A DNA stretch of 64,000 bases from Comamonas terrae (lineage in GTDB: Bacteria; Pseudomonadota; Gammaproteobacteria; Burkholderiales; Burkholderiaceae_C), in the NCBI RefSeq assembly GCF_001544075.1, contig NZ_BCNT01000005.1:1-64000 (forward strand). The letters are read 5' to 3'. The position numbers were made by a program, and so were the translations under genes. The notes under the pieces are model-generated. The model did not search any database. It had not been told where the DNA came from and saw nothing but the letters and a program-made list of their open reading frames with translations. This document shows positions 1 to 9,151 of the stretch, piece after piece; positions within the stretch are counted from its first letter, which is position 1, and every line of letters starts with the position of its first letter.

Positions 1-18
1 GCAGCGCAAGGGCTTGGC

Positions 19-786
19 TCAGAGCTTCAGGCATTCGCCCTGGACAAAGACCTTGAGTTCGCCCGATGCAATGGGGGTCCATGTCTCGTTGTTGGTCAGC
101 GGGGCGGTGACGACGATGGCGACCTTGTCCTGCGGCGTGGTTTCATGGGCAAAGTCCACGCTCAGGTCCTCATCGGACAGATGGGCCTGCGAGAACGGAT
201 GGCGGCGCTCTATGTAGCAAAGATGGGTGGTCGCATGGGCCCACAGCGCTTCGCCGTTGGACAGCAGGAAGTTGAAGGTGCCATGGGGCGAGATGCGGGC
301 GGCCAGTTCGCGCAGCGTGTGGGTAAGTTCCTTGACGCTGGGCAGGCCCGCATGGGATTTCCACAGCTCCTGCATGATCCAGCAGAACGCCTGCTCACTG
401 TCCGTGTTGCCGACCGGATGGAAGTGGGCATGCAGCTTGGGAGCGAAATTCTTGAGATCGCCGTTGTGGGCGAACACCCAGTTGCGGCCCCAGAGCTCGC
501 GCACGAAGGGATGGCAGTTCTGCAGGCTGACCACGCCCTGCGTCGCCTTGCGGATATGGGCAATGACGTTGGTGCTCTTGATCGGGTATTCGCGGATGAG
601 CTTGGCGACCGGCGAGTCGATGGCGCGCTCGTGGTCGACGAAGTGGCGCAGGCCTTTGTCCTCGAAGAAGGCAATGCCCCAGCCGTCCGTGTGATCGCCG
701 GTGTTGCCGGCACGCTGGGTGAAGCCCGAAAAGCTAAACCGCACGTCGGTGGGCGTGTTGCAGTTCATCCCCAGCAATTGGCACAT
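19..786 (-). CDS. Class II glutamine amidotransferase (YafJ/Gn-AT_II family)
   Basis: The 255-residue product begins Met-Cys-Gln-Leu, so removal of Met would expose the N-terminal nucleophilic Cys of class II (Ntn) glutamine amidotransferases. Other family signatures are DGWGIAF at residues 34-40, HIRKAT at 77-82 and HNGD at 107-110, which form the glutamine site. There is no fused synthase domain, so it is a stand-alone amidotransferase of the YafJ type, whose physiological acceptor is unknown. It is cytosolic, with no signal peptide. It lies downstream of, and in the same direction as, the aldarate operon but 117 bp beyond its last gene, and looks unrelated to it. Confidence 0.88.
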   Translation of the reverse strand: MCQLLGMNCNTPTDVRFSFSGFTQRAGNTGDHTDGWGIAFFEDKGLRHFVDHERAIDSPVAKLIREYPIKSTNVIAHIRKATQGVVSLQNCHPFVRELWGRNWVFAHNGDLKNFAPKLHAHFHPVGNTDSEQAFCWIMQELWKSHAGLPSVKELTHTLRELAARISPHGTFNFLLSNGEALWAHATTHLCYIERRHPFSQAHLSDEDLSVDFAHETTPQDKVAIVVTAPLTNNETWTPIASGELKVFVQGECLKL

Positions 787-903
787 GGCGGAAATCTTCT
801 CTTCAGATGGATCTATACAGGGCGGCGCAGAGCGCCCGAAATCCAGTGTAGATCAATCCGTGGGGCGAGGCGGCAAGAGCGCAAGCGGCTTGCCGCCTCG
901 CTC

Positions 904-1854
904 TCAACGGGCGGGCTCGCGCGTCACCAGCACGATGCCGAGGCACACCATGGCCAGGGCCAGCACATAGTGCCAGGCCCACAGGGTCTCGCCGAGGAAC
1001 AGGGCCGACAGCACCGAGCCGAACACCGGCACCGTGAAGTTGTAGATGGTGACCTGGCTCACGCGGTTGTATTTGAGCAGCAGGCTCCACAGGGTAAAGG
1101 CAGCGGACGACAGCAGAGCCAGATAGACCAGCAGCACCAGGGCCTGCAGCGACGGGAGGCCCATGCCGCCGCCGCTCAGGCCGCCTATCAGCACCAGTAC
1201 CAGCCCGCCCAGGCCCAGCTGCCAGCCGGTCATGGCCATGGCGTCCATGCGCTGCGACAGCTGCTTGCCGTAGATGCTGGAGGCGGCCAGGATCAGGGCC
1301 GCGAGAACGACCGAGCCTTCGCCCAGCCAGCTGAAGCCGGAGCCCAGCTCGCCATTGCCGCCCAGAGTCACGGTCAGCACGCCGGCAAAGCCGACGGCGC
1401 AGCCCAGGGCCTTGGCCGGAGAGAGACGGTCGTTGGCATAGAACCAGTGCGCAATCAGCACGCTGAAGAAGGTGGCCGTGGCATTCATGATCGAGCCCTT
1501 GACCCCCGTGGTGTAGGCCAGGCCCAGATAGAAGAACACGTATTGCAGCGTGGTCTGCGCACAGCCCAGGGCCAGCAGCTGCCGTGGATGCCGACCAAGG
1601 GTGCGAAGCACCGGCTTGCCCATGACGGCGGCGGTGACCAGCACGAAGCCGCCGGCCAGCACAAAGCGCCAGCCCGCGAACAGCAGCTTGCCCGGCAGAT
1701 CGGCCTGCGCAATGGAGAACAGCGCATAGCCGCTCTTGATGGCCGGATAGGAGCTGCCCCACAGCAGGCAGCACAGCAGCGCCACGGCGGCCACGGTGAG
1801 CGGCCGGCTCCAGCCGCAGGCCTGGGACGCAGGGGAAGCCACTACCGTATTCAT
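904..1854 (-). CDS. DMT-superfamily EamA exporter
   Basis: A 316-residue, very hydrophobic protein with about ten predicted membrane helices in two EamA halves (first repeat after residue 20, second from about residue 165). The family comprises inner-membrane drug/metabolite transporters, usually exporters. Its ATG overlaps the TGA of the upstream aldehyde dehydrogenase in an ATGA junction, so the two are probably translationally coupled and this is the last gene of the glucarate operon. By context it might move a sugar acid or an overflow intermediate, but the substrate cannot be read from sequence. Confidence 0.85.
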   Translation of the reverse strand: MNTVVASPASQACGWSRPLTVAAVALLCCLLWGSSYPAIKSGYALFSIAQADLPGKLLFAGWRFVLAGGFVLVTAAVMGKPVLRTLGRHPRQLLALGCAQTTLQYVFFYLGLAYTTGVKGSIMNATATFFSVLIAHWFYANDRLSPAKALGCAVGFAGVLTVTLGGNGELGSGFSWLGEGSVVLAALILAASSIYGKQLSQRMDAMAMTGWQLGLGGLVLVLIGGLSGGGMGLPSLQALVLLVYLALLSSAAFTLWSLLLKYNRVSQVTIYNFTVPVFGSVLSALFLGETLWAWHYVLALAMVCLGIVLVTREPAR

Positions 1855-3299
1855 GCCAAGGTATAGGCCGTCTTGACCGTGGTGTAGAACTCCTGCGCAT
1901 AGCGGCCCTGCTCGCGCGGGCCGTAGCTGCTGCCCTTGCGCCCGCCGAAGGGCACGTGGTAGTCCACGCCCGCCGTGGGCAGGTTGACCATGACCATGCC
2001 GGCCTGGCTGTGGCGCCTGAAGTGCGTGGCGTGCTTGAGGCTGGTGGTCGCAATGCCGGCCGACAGGCCGAACGGCGTGTCGTTGGCCACGGCCAGCGCT
2101 TCCTCATAGTCCTTGACGCGGATCACGCTGGCCACGGGGCCGAAGACTTCCTCGCGGTTGATGCGCATGCCGGCCTCGGTATCCACGAACAGCGTGGGCG
2201 CCATGAAGAAGCCGCTCTGGCCGCTGCCCGTGTGGCAGGCCACGCGGCTGCCGCCGGCAGCCAGCCGCGCGCCTTCGGCCCTGGCGATTTCCACATAGGA
2301 AAGATCCTGCTCCAACTGGGCCTGGCTGACCACAGGGCCCATGTCGGTGCCGGCGGCGCGCGCATCGCCCACCTTGATCCGTGCCAGGCGCGCCTGCAGG
2401 GCTTCGACAAAGGCCGGGTAGATCTTGTCGGTGACGATGAGGCGGCTGGATGCCGTGCAGCGCTGGCCCGTGGAATAAAAGCCGCTTTGGGCCGACAGCT
2501 CCACGGCCTGGGCCAGGTCGGCATCGTCGAGCACGACCTGGGGATTCTTGCCGCCCATTTCCAGCTGCACCTTCTTGCCGCTTTTCACGCAGGCTTCGGC
2601 AATGCCACGGCCCACGCCCACCGAGCCCGTGAAGCTGATGGCCGCCACCTCGGGGTGATTCACCAGGGCCTCGCCGATCACGCGGCCGCTGCCCATGACC
2701 AGGTTGAACACGCCGGCGGGAATGCCCGAACGGTGGATGATGTCGGCCAGGGCCCAGGCGCTGCCGGGCACCAGGTCGGCGGGCTTGAGGACCACGCAGT
2801 TGCCGAAGGCCAGGGCCGGGGCGATCTTCCAGGCGGGGATGGCGATGGGGAAGTTCCAGGGCGTGATAAGGCCGACCACGCCGATGGGTTCGCGTGTGAT
2901 TTCCACGGCTATGCCGGGACGTACCGAGGGCAGGGTCTCGCCGGCCAGGCGCGGGCATTCGCCGGCAAAGAACTTGAAGATCTGGCCGGCGCGGGCCACT
3001 TCGCCCGTGGCTTCGGGGCGGGTCTTGCCTTCTTCGCGAGCCAGCAGGTCGCCCAGCTCTTCCTTGCGCGCGAGGATTTCGCTGCCGATCCTGTCCAGCG
3101 CGTCGGAGCGCGCCTGGATGCCCGAGGTGGACCAGGCGGGAAAAGCGGCAGCGGCAGCGGCGACAGCCGCCTGCACGTCCTCGGCGCCGCCCTGGGCGTA
3201 TTCGCCGATCACATCGGACAGGTTGCTGGGGTTGATGTTGGGGGCATAGGACTGGCCGGGCGTCCACTGGCCGTTGATGAGGTTGTGGTGTTGGTTCAT
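1851..3299 (-). CDS. NAD(P)-dependent aldehyde dehydrogenase, probable 2,5-dioxopentanoate (alpha-ketoglutaric semialdehyde) dehydrogenase
   Basis: A 482-residue aldehyde dehydrogenase. PWNF at 147-150 lies in the Rossmann fold, the general base is Glu247 in LEMGGKN, and the nucleophile is Cys281 in GQRCTASS. The same frame stays open far upstream, but the family N-terminus starts at the Met encoded at 3299. Family and operon position (with gudD and kdgD) predict oxidation of 2,5-dioxopentanoate to 2-oxoglutarate, the last step of oxidative glucarate/galactarate breakdown. This assignment rests on context, because sequence alone does not separate it from succinate-semialdehyde dehydrogenases. 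A repeat element lies just upstream of its start. Confidence 0.9.
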   Translation of the reverse strand: MNQHHNLINGQWTPGQSYAPNINPSNLSDVIGEYAQGGAEDVQAAVAAAAAAFPAWSTSGIQARSDALDRIGSEILARKEELGDLLAREEGKTRPEATGEVARAGQIFKFFAGECPRLAGETLPSVRPGIAVEITREPIGVVGLITPWNFPIAIPAWKIAPALAFGNCVVLKPADLVPGSAWALADIIHRSGIPAGVFNLVMGSGRVIGEALVNHPEVAAISFTGSVGVGRGIAEACVKSGKKVQLEMGGKNPQVVLDDADLAQAVELSAQSGFYSTGQRCTASSRLIVTDKIYPAFVEALQARLARIKVGDARAAGTDMGPVVSQAQLEQDLSYVEIARAEGARLAAGGSRVACHTGSGQSGFFMAPTLFVDTEAGMRINREEVFGPVASVIRVKDYEEALAVANDTPFGLSAGIATTSLKHATHFRRHSQAGMVMVNLPTAGVDYHVPFGGRKGSSYGPREQGRYAQEFYTTVKTAYTLA

Positions 3300-3310
3300 G
3301 GCTTGTTGCT

Positions 3311-3360
3311 TTTCAGGCCGCCAGCGCATACGGGACAAGCGCTGGCAGCTATTGAAGTAA
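3311..3360 (-). repeat. AGCTGC-type dispersed element, copy 1
   Basis: This short intergenic element sits between gudD and the aldehyde dehydrogenase gene. Read on the minus strand it contains TTCAATAGCTGCCAGCGCTT, then a spacer, then GCGCTGGCGGCCTGAAAAG. The core is nearly identical to parts of the copies near 13.05, 33.44, 43.08 and 57.0 kb. Its arms are imperfectly palindromic around GCGC, so it can form a hairpin in the operon mRNA. Confidence 0.6.
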
Positions 3361-3367
3361 GAGTTGA

Positions 3368-4705
3368 TCAGCGCACCATGCAGGGACGCTTGTTGTCGAA
3401 CTTCCAGCCCGGAATCAGGTACTGCATGGCGATGGCGTCGTCGCGCGCACCCAGGCCGTGCTCCAGGTACAGCGCGTTGGCGCGCTGCAGTGCCGCGCGG
3501 TCCACGGTCACGCCCAGGCCCGGGGTCTGCGGCACGTCGACGAAGCCGTTCCGGATCTGGAACGGGTTCGTCGTCAGGTACTGGCCGTCCTGCCAGATCC
3601 AGTGCGTGTCTATGGCCGTGACCTTGCCGGGCACGGCGGCGGCCACGTGGGTGAACATGGCCAGCGAGATATCGAAGTGGTTGTTGGAGTGCGAGCCCCA
3701 GGTCAGGCCCCAGTCGCGGCAGGTCTGGCCCACGCGCACCGAGCCGGCCATGGTCCAGAAGTGCGGGTCGGCCAGCGGAATGTCCACCGACTGCAGCGAC
3801 AGCGCATGCACCATCTGGCGCCAGTCGGTGGCGACCATGTTGGTGGCCGTGGGCAGGCCGGTGGCGCGGCGGAACTCGGCCATCACCTCGCGGCCCGAGA
3901 AGCCGCCCTCGGCGCCGCAGGGGTCCTCGGCATAGGCGAGCACGCCGCGCATGTCGCGCATCAGGCGGATGGCGTCCTTGAGCAGCCAGCCGCCGTTCGG
4001 GTCCAGCGTGACGCGGGCTCCGGGGAAGCGCCTGGCCAGCGCGGCCACGGCCTCGACTTCCTCTTCGCCGGCCAGCACGCCGCCCTTGAGCTTGAAGTCG
4101 TTGAAGCCGTAGCGCGCATTCGCGGCTTCGGCCTGGCGCACGATGGCTTCGGGCGTCATGGCCTCCATGTGGCGCACCTGGGTCCATTCGTCGCTGCCCA
4201 GCTTGTCTTCGCCGGGCTTCACATAGGGCAGGTCGGTCTGGTGGCTGGGGCCGACGAAGAACAGATAGCCCAGCATCTCCACGCGGTCGCGCTGCTGGCC
4301 TTCGCCCAGAAGCGCGGCCACGGGCACGCCCAGGTGCTGGCCCAGCAGGTCGAGCAGCGCGGATTCGACGGCGGTGACCGCATGCACGGCGATGCGCAGG
4401 TCAAAGGTCTGCAGGCCGCGCCCGCCGGTGTCGCGGCCTTCCAGGGCTTTCTGTACGCGCTGCAGCAGCTGCAGGTGCCGGCCTATGGACTGGCCGAGCA
4501 GCACGCTCTTGCTGTCCTCCAGCGCCTGGCGTATGCCTTCGCCGCCGGGCACCTCGCCCACGCCGGTGTGGCCGCTGCTGTCGTGGATGAGCACGATGTT
4601 GCGCGTGAAGAAGGGCGCATGCGCGCCGCTGAGGTTCATCAGCATGCCGTCGCGGCCCGCGACGGGGATGACTTCGATCTCGGTGATGGTCGGTGTGGTG
4701 GACAT
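3368..4705 (-). CDS. gudD: Glucarate dehydratase
   Basis: A 445-residue enolase-superfamily enzyme that dehydrates D-glucarate (and L-idarate) to 5-dehydro-4-deoxy-D-glucarate. All catalytic and Mg ligand positions of the family are visible: Lys205 and Lys207 in FKLKGG, Asp235 and Asn237 in DPNG, Glu260 in AEDP, Asn289 in TNM, Asp313, and His339/Asn341 in HSNNH. The length fits canonical GudD. I start it at the ATG at 4705, which gives the normal family N-terminus; the frame is open further upstream but that part is not GudD-like. It is cotranscribed with the hydroxyacid dehydrogenase 37 bp upstream. Confidence 0.95.
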   Translation of the reverse strand: MSTTPTITEIEVIPVAGRDGMLMNLSGAHAPFFTRNIVLIHDSSGHTGVGEVPGGEGIRQALEDSKSVLLGQSIGRHLQLLQRVQKALEGRDTGGRGLQTFDLRIAVHAVTAVESALLDLLGQHLGVPVAALLGEGQQRDRVEMLGYLFFVGPSHQTDLPYVKPGEDKLGSDEWTQVRHMEAMTPEAIVRQAEAANARYGFNDFKLKGGVLAGEEEVEAVAALARRFPGARVTLDPNGGWLLKDAIRLMRDMRGVLAYAEDPCGAEGGFSGREVMAEFRRATGLPTATNMVATDWRQMVHALSLQSVDIPLADPHFWTMAGSVRVGQTCRDWGLTWGSHSNNHFDISLAMFTHVAAAVPGKVTAIDTHWIWQDGQYLTTNPFQIRNGFVDVPQTPGLGVTVDRAALQRANALYLEHGLGARDDAIAMQYLIPGWKFDNKRPCMVR

Positions 4706-4742
4706 GGAAGGCTCGTTCAACAGATGCGGAGGAAAAAGGCGG

Positions 4743-5708
4743 TCACTGCGCGGCGGACCACGGCACCTCGGCCGCGGGGCGGCCGGTGGCGATGAACTGC
4801 TGCAGGTTGCGCAGCACCAGGTCGGCCATGGCGCGGCGGGTCTCGTGCGTGCCGCTGGCGATGTGGGGCGCGAGCACCACGTTGTCCAGCGCCAGCAAGG
4901 CGGGCAGCGGGCGGGGCTCGTCCTCGAACACGTCGATCCCGGCGCCGGCGATGCGGCGGGTTTGCAGCGCATCGGCCAGCGCGGCTTCGTCGACCACGCT
5001 GCCGCGGGCCACGTTGATGAGAAAGCCCTGCGGACCCAGCGCGGCCAGCACCTCGGCATTGACGAGGTGGCGCGTTCCGTCGCCGCCGGCAGCGGTGATG
5101 ACCAGGAAGTCGGCCCAGCGCGCCAGCTCCAGCAGCGAGGGCAGGTAGCGGTGCGGCGAGCCCTCGACCGGGCGGCGGTTGTGGTAGGCCACCTCCATGT
5201 CGAAGCCGGCGGCGCGGCGCGCCACGGTGCTGCCGATGCGGCCCATGCCGAGGATGCCCAGGCGCTTGCCGCTGGCGCGCGTGCGCACGCCGAAGCGCCC
5301 GCGGGCCCAGTCGCCGCGGCGCACGAAGCGGTCGGATTCGCTCAGGCCCCGCGCCGCGTCGAGCAGCAGCGCAAAGGCCATGTCGGCCACGCAGTCGTCC
5401 AGCACGCCGGGCGTGTAGCCCACGCGCGCGCCGCGGCGCAGCAGCGCGTCCCGGTCCAGCGCGTCGAAGCCCACGCCGAAGCTGCTGACGAACTTGAGGC
5501 GGGGCAGGGCATCGACCACATGCGCGGGCAGGCCCATGGCGGCCGAGGTCACCAGGTACTCGAACTGCGCGCCCTGCTCGGCGAGAAATTGCTCGCGGTC
5601 GGGCTGTTCGGACAGCAGCGTCACTTCATAGGCCTGGGTCAGCTCGGCGTCGAGCTGGGGCAGCGGCATCCTGCCGTACTGGAGAACGCGTGGTCGGATG
5701 TTCGCCAT
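4743..5708 (-). CDS. D-2-hydroxyacid dehydrogenase (GhrB/hydroxypyruvate reductase-like)
   Basis: A 321-residue NAD(P)-dependent 2-hydroxyacid dehydrogenase. The nucleotide motif GMGRIG is at 154-159, and the catalytic triad is Arg235 (NVARGS), Glu264 (FEDEP) and His282 (APHIASG). The start at 5708 has an AAGGA-like ribosome site and removes an unconserved 38-residue extension. The family reduces glyoxylate, hydroxypyruvate or related 2-oxoacids. Its place in the glucarate operon suggests a 2-oxoacid or semialdehyde side product as substrate, but no such step belongs to the textbook pathway. The substrate is therefore open. Confidence 0.88.
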   Translation of the reverse strand: MANIRPRVLQYGRMPLPQLDAELTQAYEVTLLSEQPDREQFLAEQGAQFEYLVTSAAMGLPAHVVDALPRLKFVSSFGVGFDALDRDALLRRGARVGYTPGVLDDCVADMAFALLLDAARGLSESDRFVRRGDWARGRFGVRTRASGKRLGILGMGRIGSTVARRAAGFDMEVAYHNRRPVEGSPHRYLPSLLELARWADFLVITAAGGDGTRHLVNAEVLAALGPQGFLINVARGSVVDEAALADALQTRRIAGAGIDVFEDEPRPLPALLALDNVVLAPHIASGTHETRRAMADLVLRNLQQFIATGRPAAEVPWSAAQ

Positions 5709-5861
5709 GCCTTGGAATCCTTGGAACTTGCGGGGCTGAAAGCCCGCCGGTGAAAAAGGCTTGCGCAGATGAAAGAGCTTGCGCAGATGATCAGAGGTCA
5801 AGTTCGAAACTGGCGCGGCCAAAGGCGAGGGGCACCGGGGACGGGCCCGGGCCGGCCGCGC

Positions 5862-5942
5862 CGCCCCGCACCGAAGGTGTCGTCCCCCTCCCGCAAAGCG
5901 AGAGAGGGGGAAGGCGCGAAGCGACTCAGGGGGTGTTTCATT
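5862..5942 (-). repeat. Post-stop GC-rich repeat, copy A
   Basis: Read on the minus strand this starts directly after the TGA of the Bug gene and contains CCCCCTGAGTCGCTTCGCG, a CCCCCTC/GAGGGGG hairpin, GACGACACC and GGTGCGGGGCGGC. It matches copy B after udh almost base for base, including the bases adjoining the stop codon. Confidence 0.75.
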
Positions 5943-6920
5943 TCAGTCCGCCGTGATCTTGCGGGCCTGGATCAGCTGCTTCCAGCGCTCGTTTTCCTGG
6001 GCCTGGAAGCGCGTGAACTCTTCGGGCGTGTTGCCCACGATTTCCAGGCCCTGCTCCACAAAGCGCTTGCGGATATCGGGCTGGTTCACGGCGGCGATGG
6101 CGGCCTTGGCCAGCCTGGCCTTCACGTCGGCCGGCAGGCCCCTGGGGGCGGCCAGGCCCTGCCATGAATAGACCTCGGCGCCCTTGACGCCGGCTTCTTC
6201 CAGCGTGGGCACATCGGGCAGCACGGGCGAGCGCCGCGTGCCGGTCACGGCAATGGCATGCAGCTTGCCGCTGCGCAGGTGGGACAGCACGGCGTTGACG
6301 TTCTGAAACGAGAAGTCCACCTGGCCGCCCAGCAGGTCGGTGATGGCGGGCGCGCCGCCCTTGTAGGGCACGTGCATGGCTTCGGTGCCGGTCTGCTGCC
6401 AGAACAGCTCGGCCGACAGATGGTCGGAGGAGCCGTTGCCCGAACTCGCAAAGCTCAGCTTGCCCGGGTTGGCCTTGAGCGCGGCGATGACCTCGGCCAC
6501 GGTGCGGGCCTTCTGGCGCGGGCTGGCCACGAGCACGTTGGGTGCCTGCACGGGAACGGTGATGTAGTCGAAATCCCGGGCCGCGTCATAGGGCACGTTC
6601 TTCACCAGGTGCGGCGTCACGACGAAGGGGCCCAGCGACGCCACCAGCAGCGTATAGCCATCGGCCGGCGCACGCCTGACGGCGCCGGCGCCTATGGTGC
6701 CCGTGGCGCCGGGCCGGTTCTCGACCACGAAGGGCTTGCCCAGCTGTTCGCCCATGCTCTGGGCCATGGCCCGCGCCACGGTGTCGGTGGAGCCGCCGGC
6801 GGGGAAGGGCACGATGATATTGACGGCCTTTTCGGGCCATTGGCCTGTGGCGCCTGCAGTGCCCGCCGCCTGTGCGCCCAGGGCCAGTGCGGCCCCTAGC
6901 GCGATCAGCAATTTTTTCAT
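5943..6920 (-). CDS. Bug/TctC-family periplasmic solute receptor
   Basis: The 325-residue product has a cleavable Sec signal (KK, hydrophobic core, AQAAG region up to about residue 20), followed by the Bug-family fold. Recognisable marks are VPFPAGGSTD, PADGYTL, HVPYKGGAPA and the DVPTLEEAG segment. Bug proteins bind carboxylated solutes in the periplasm. No TctA or TctB membrane partner is encoded anywhere in the window, so this is a solitary receptor that borrows a transporter or only senses. Its position between kdgD and the hydroxyacid dehydrogenase predicts an aldarate or uronate ligand. Confidence 0.93.
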   Translation of the reverse strand: MKKLLIALGAALALGAQAAGTAGATGQWPEKAVNIIVPFPAGGSTDTVARAMAQSMGEQLGKPFVVENRPGATGTIGAGAVRRAPADGYTLLVASLGPFVVTPHLVKNVPYDAARDFDYITVPVQAPNVLVASPRQKARTVAEVIAALKANPGKLSFASSGNGSSDHLSAELFWQQTGTEAMHVPYKGGAPAITDLLGGQVDFSFQNVNAVLSHLRSGKLHAIAVTGTRRSPVLPDVPTLEEAGVKGAEVYSWQGLAAPRGLPADVKARLAKAAIAAVNQPDIRKRFVEQGLEIVGNTPEEFTRFQAQENERWKQLIQARKITAD

Positions 6921-6978
6921 GTCTTGTCTCCTTGGAATGGGCGCGGAGGTCTGACGCCCCCGCTGCGCGGTTTGCCGT

Positions 6979-7890
6979 TTATTGCGGGCCCAGCCTGGCG
7001 ATCAGGGCGGCCAGTTCCTCGACCTCCGAGCTCTTGAGGTCGGTCAGCGGCGCACGCACGGGGCCGGCATCGTGGCCGACGATTCTTGCGCCGGCCTTGA
7101 CGATGCTGACCGCGTAGCCCTGGCCCTTGTTGCGGATCTTCAGGTAGGGCATGAAGAAGTCCTTGAGCAGGCGGTGCTGGGTGGCGTGGTCGTCCGTGCG
7201 CACGGCTTCGTAGAACTGCATCGCGGTTCTGGGGATGAAGTTGAAGACTGCGGACGAGTACACCGGCGTGCCCAGCGCCTTGTACGCGGCGGCATAGACT
7301 TCGGCCGTGGGCAGGCCGCCCAGGTAGGCCAGGCGGTCGCCCATGGTCAGGTACATGGCGGACATGGCTTCGATGTCGCCCACGCCGTCCTTGAAGCCCA
7401 CGAGATTGGGATTGCGCTCGCACAGGCGCGCCACGGTCTCGGGCGCAAAGCGGCTGACGCCGCGGTTGTAGATGATGACGCCGAACTTCACGCTCTTGCA
7501 GACGGCTTCCACATGCGCGGCCAGGCCTTCCTGCCCGGCTTCGGTTAGGTAGTGGGGCATGAGCAGAATGCCGTGGGCGCCGGCCTTCTCGGCGGCCTGG
7601 GCGCACTCGATGGCAAAACGCGTGGGGCCGCCGGCCCCCGCGATGATGGGCACCTTGCCCTTGCAGGTATCCACGGCGGTCTGGATGATCCGCGGATATT
7701 CCTCGCCGGTCAGCGAGAAGTATTCGCCGGTGCCGCCGGCCGCGAACAGCGCGCTGGCGCCGAATGGGGCCAGCCATTCCAGGCGCTCGGCATAGCCTCT
7801 GGCGTTGAAGTCGCCGTTGCGGTCGAAGTCGGTCAGGGGGAAGGACAGCAGACCGGAACTCATCACGTTTTTGACTTCTTGGGGGCTCAT
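6979..7890 (-). CDS. kdgD: 5-dehydro-4-deoxyglucarate dehydratase
   Basis: A 303-residue member of the dihydrodipicolinate synthase/N-acetylneuraminate lyase superfamily. The Schiff-base lysine is Lys167 (VGFKDG), the catalytic tyrosine is Tyr141 (IYNRG) and GGTGE is at 52-56. The enzyme dehydrates and decarboxylates 5-dehydro-4-deoxy-D-glucarate to 2,5-dioxopentanoate, linking GudD upstream and the aldehyde dehydrogenase downstream. The YNRG sequence and the neighbours separate it from true DapA. It lies 45 bp downstream of a Bug receptor gene and is probably cotranscribed with it. Confidence 0.93.
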   Translation of the reverse strand: MSPQEVKNVMSSGLLSFPLTDFDRNGDFNARGYAERLEWLAPFGASALFAAGGTGEYFSLTGEEYPRIIQTAVDTCKGKVPIIAGAGGPTRFAIECAQAAEKAGAHGILLMPHYLTEAGQEGLAAHVEAVCKSVKFGVIIYNRGVSRFAPETVARLCERNPNLVGFKDGVGDIEAMSAMYLTMGDRLAYLGGLPTAEVYAAAYKALGTPVYSSAVFNFIPRTAMQFYEAVRTDDHATQHRLLKDFFMPYLKIRNKGQGYAVSIVKAGARIVGHDAGPVRAPLTDLKSSEVEELAALIARLGPQ

Positions 7891-7935
7891 GAATACCTTT
7901 CAGGGGAGCAGCAATGGGGCGGGGAGTTGGAGAGT

Positions 7936-8916
7936 TCAGTCCAGCTGCAGGTGGGCGGCCTGGACCACGGTGCGCCAGCGCGCGCGCTCGGCGTTGAAGA
8001 ACTTGTGGGTTTCGGCGGGCGTCATCGTGACCACCTCGGCGCCTTGCGCCGTCAGCCGGGAGCGCACTTCGGGCGAGCGGATGGCGGCCAGCAGCACCTG
8101 GTTGACGCGCTGCACGACGGATTCGGGCGTCCTGGCCGGCAGCATCACGCCCTGCCAGGTGCCGGACTCGAAGCCCTTGGCACCCTGCTCGGCCAGCGTG
8201 GGCACATCGGCGATCAGCGGCATGCGCGTGCTCTTGGAAATGCCCAGCAGCTTGAGCTTGCCGCTTTGCACCTGCGGATAGGTGGCCAGCATGCCGTTCA
8301 TCAGCACCTGGGTCTGGCCGGCCACGGTGTCCTGCACCGACTGCACGCCGCCCTTGTAGGGGACGTAGACCCACTTGGCGCCCGTGAGGCGGGCCAGTTC
8401 CACGCCGGCCAGATGCGGCGCACTGCCCGTGGCGGTCACGGCGAAGTTCAGGTCCTTGCTCCTGGACAGTTCCACCAGTTCCTGGAGGTTGCTGGCCGGC
8501 ACCGAGGGGTGGACCACCAGCATGTGCGGCGAGTAGGCCAGCATGGCCGTGCCGCGCAGGTCCCTGGACGGATCGAAGCCGAGTTTGGTGTAGACCGAGG
8601 GAGAGATGGCCAGCGCGCCCAGGTCGCACAGCAGCCAGGTGTAGCCGTCCGGCTGGGCGCGCGCGACGAACTCGGCGCCGAGGTTGCCGTTGGCGCCGGG
8701 CTTGTTGTCGATGACGATGGGCTGGCCCAGCTCTTGCGACATCACCTTGCCGATGGAGCGCGCAATGATGTCGGAGCTGCCCCCCGGCGGATAGGGAACG
8801 ATGAGCCGTATGGGCTTGGCAGGCCATTGTTCGGCGGCCGACGCCAGCAGCGGCGCGGACAGCAGGCCCGCGGCCGTCGCGGCCACCAGGGAGCGCAGAA
8901 AATTCGAGCGGCGCAT
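7936..8916 (-). CDS. Bug/TctC-family periplasmic solute receptor
   Basis: The 326-residue product has a signal peptide ending near ASA-AEQW (about residues 1-28). The Bug-fold landmarks VPYPPGGSSD, PDGYTWL, VPYKGGVQSV and DVPTLAEQG follow. It is the first gene of the leftward aldarate arm and lies beneath a candidate GntR operator 26 bp upstream of its start. No TctAB partner is present. Ligand by context: hexuronate, aldarate or aldarolactone. It is clearly paralogous to, but divergent from, the other Bug gene of the same operon. Confidence 0.93.
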   Translation of the reverse strand: MRRSNFLRSLVAATAAGLLSAPLLASAAEQWPAKPIRLIVPYPPGGSSDIIARSIGKVMSQELGQPIVIDNKPGANGNLGAEFVARAQPDGYTWLLCDLGALAISPSVYTKLGFDPSRDLRGTAMLAYSPHMLVVHPSVPASNLQELVELSRSKDLNFAVTATGSAPHLAGVELARLTGAKWVYVPYKGGVQSVQDTVAGQTQVLMNGMLATYPQVQSGKLKLLGISKSTRMPLIADVPTLAEQGAKGFESGTWQGVMLPARTPESVVQRVNQVLLAAIRSPEVRSRLTAQGAEVVTMTPAETHKFFNAERARWRTVVQAAHLQLD

Positions 8917-8941
8917 ATGCTTTGCCTCCTATTTATTGTCA

Positions 8942-8954
8942 GTCATCATACAAC
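8942..8954. promoter_or_regulatory. Candidate second GntR operator (degenerate)
   Basis: GTCATCATACAAC matches 11 of 13 bases of the reverse complement of the stronger dyad at 9993-10005. It lies 26 bp upstream of the first Bug gene of the leftward arm, where a repressor would overlap the promoter. This is inference from sequence match and position. Confidence 0.4.
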
Positions 8955-9012
8955 TTGAGGTGTCGTTGTCTAGCGTTTTTCCACCAGGTCAAAGATCAGC
9001 GGCCATGCGCGC

Positions 9013-9076
9013 GGCACTGCCTGCGTGCCTGCGACCTGGGGCGAAAAGTGCTGAAAGCCAAGGAGTAGGCAGTGCC
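9013..9076. repeat. 10-bp inverted repeat between gntR and the Bug operon
   Basis: GGCACTGCCT at 9013-9022 is perfectly complementary to AGGCAGTGCC at 9067-9076, with 44 bases between. It lies past the end of the GntR gene and before the promoter of the next operon, so it could end gntR transcription, although no T-run follows. Confidence 0.45.
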
Positions 9077-9151
9077 GGCTGCTATGGGTTTTTATGATCC
9101 GGCATGGGGTGCAGCCCCTGTCCAGAAGGGCGCAAGCAAGGAAGGCGGTGC

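Noticed and set aside
145..1866. Long plus-strand open frame (573 codons) across the amidotransferase and EamA genes
   Set aside because: It is antisense to two genes with clear family motifs; its translation is low-complexity and basic, typical of a high-GC shadow frame.
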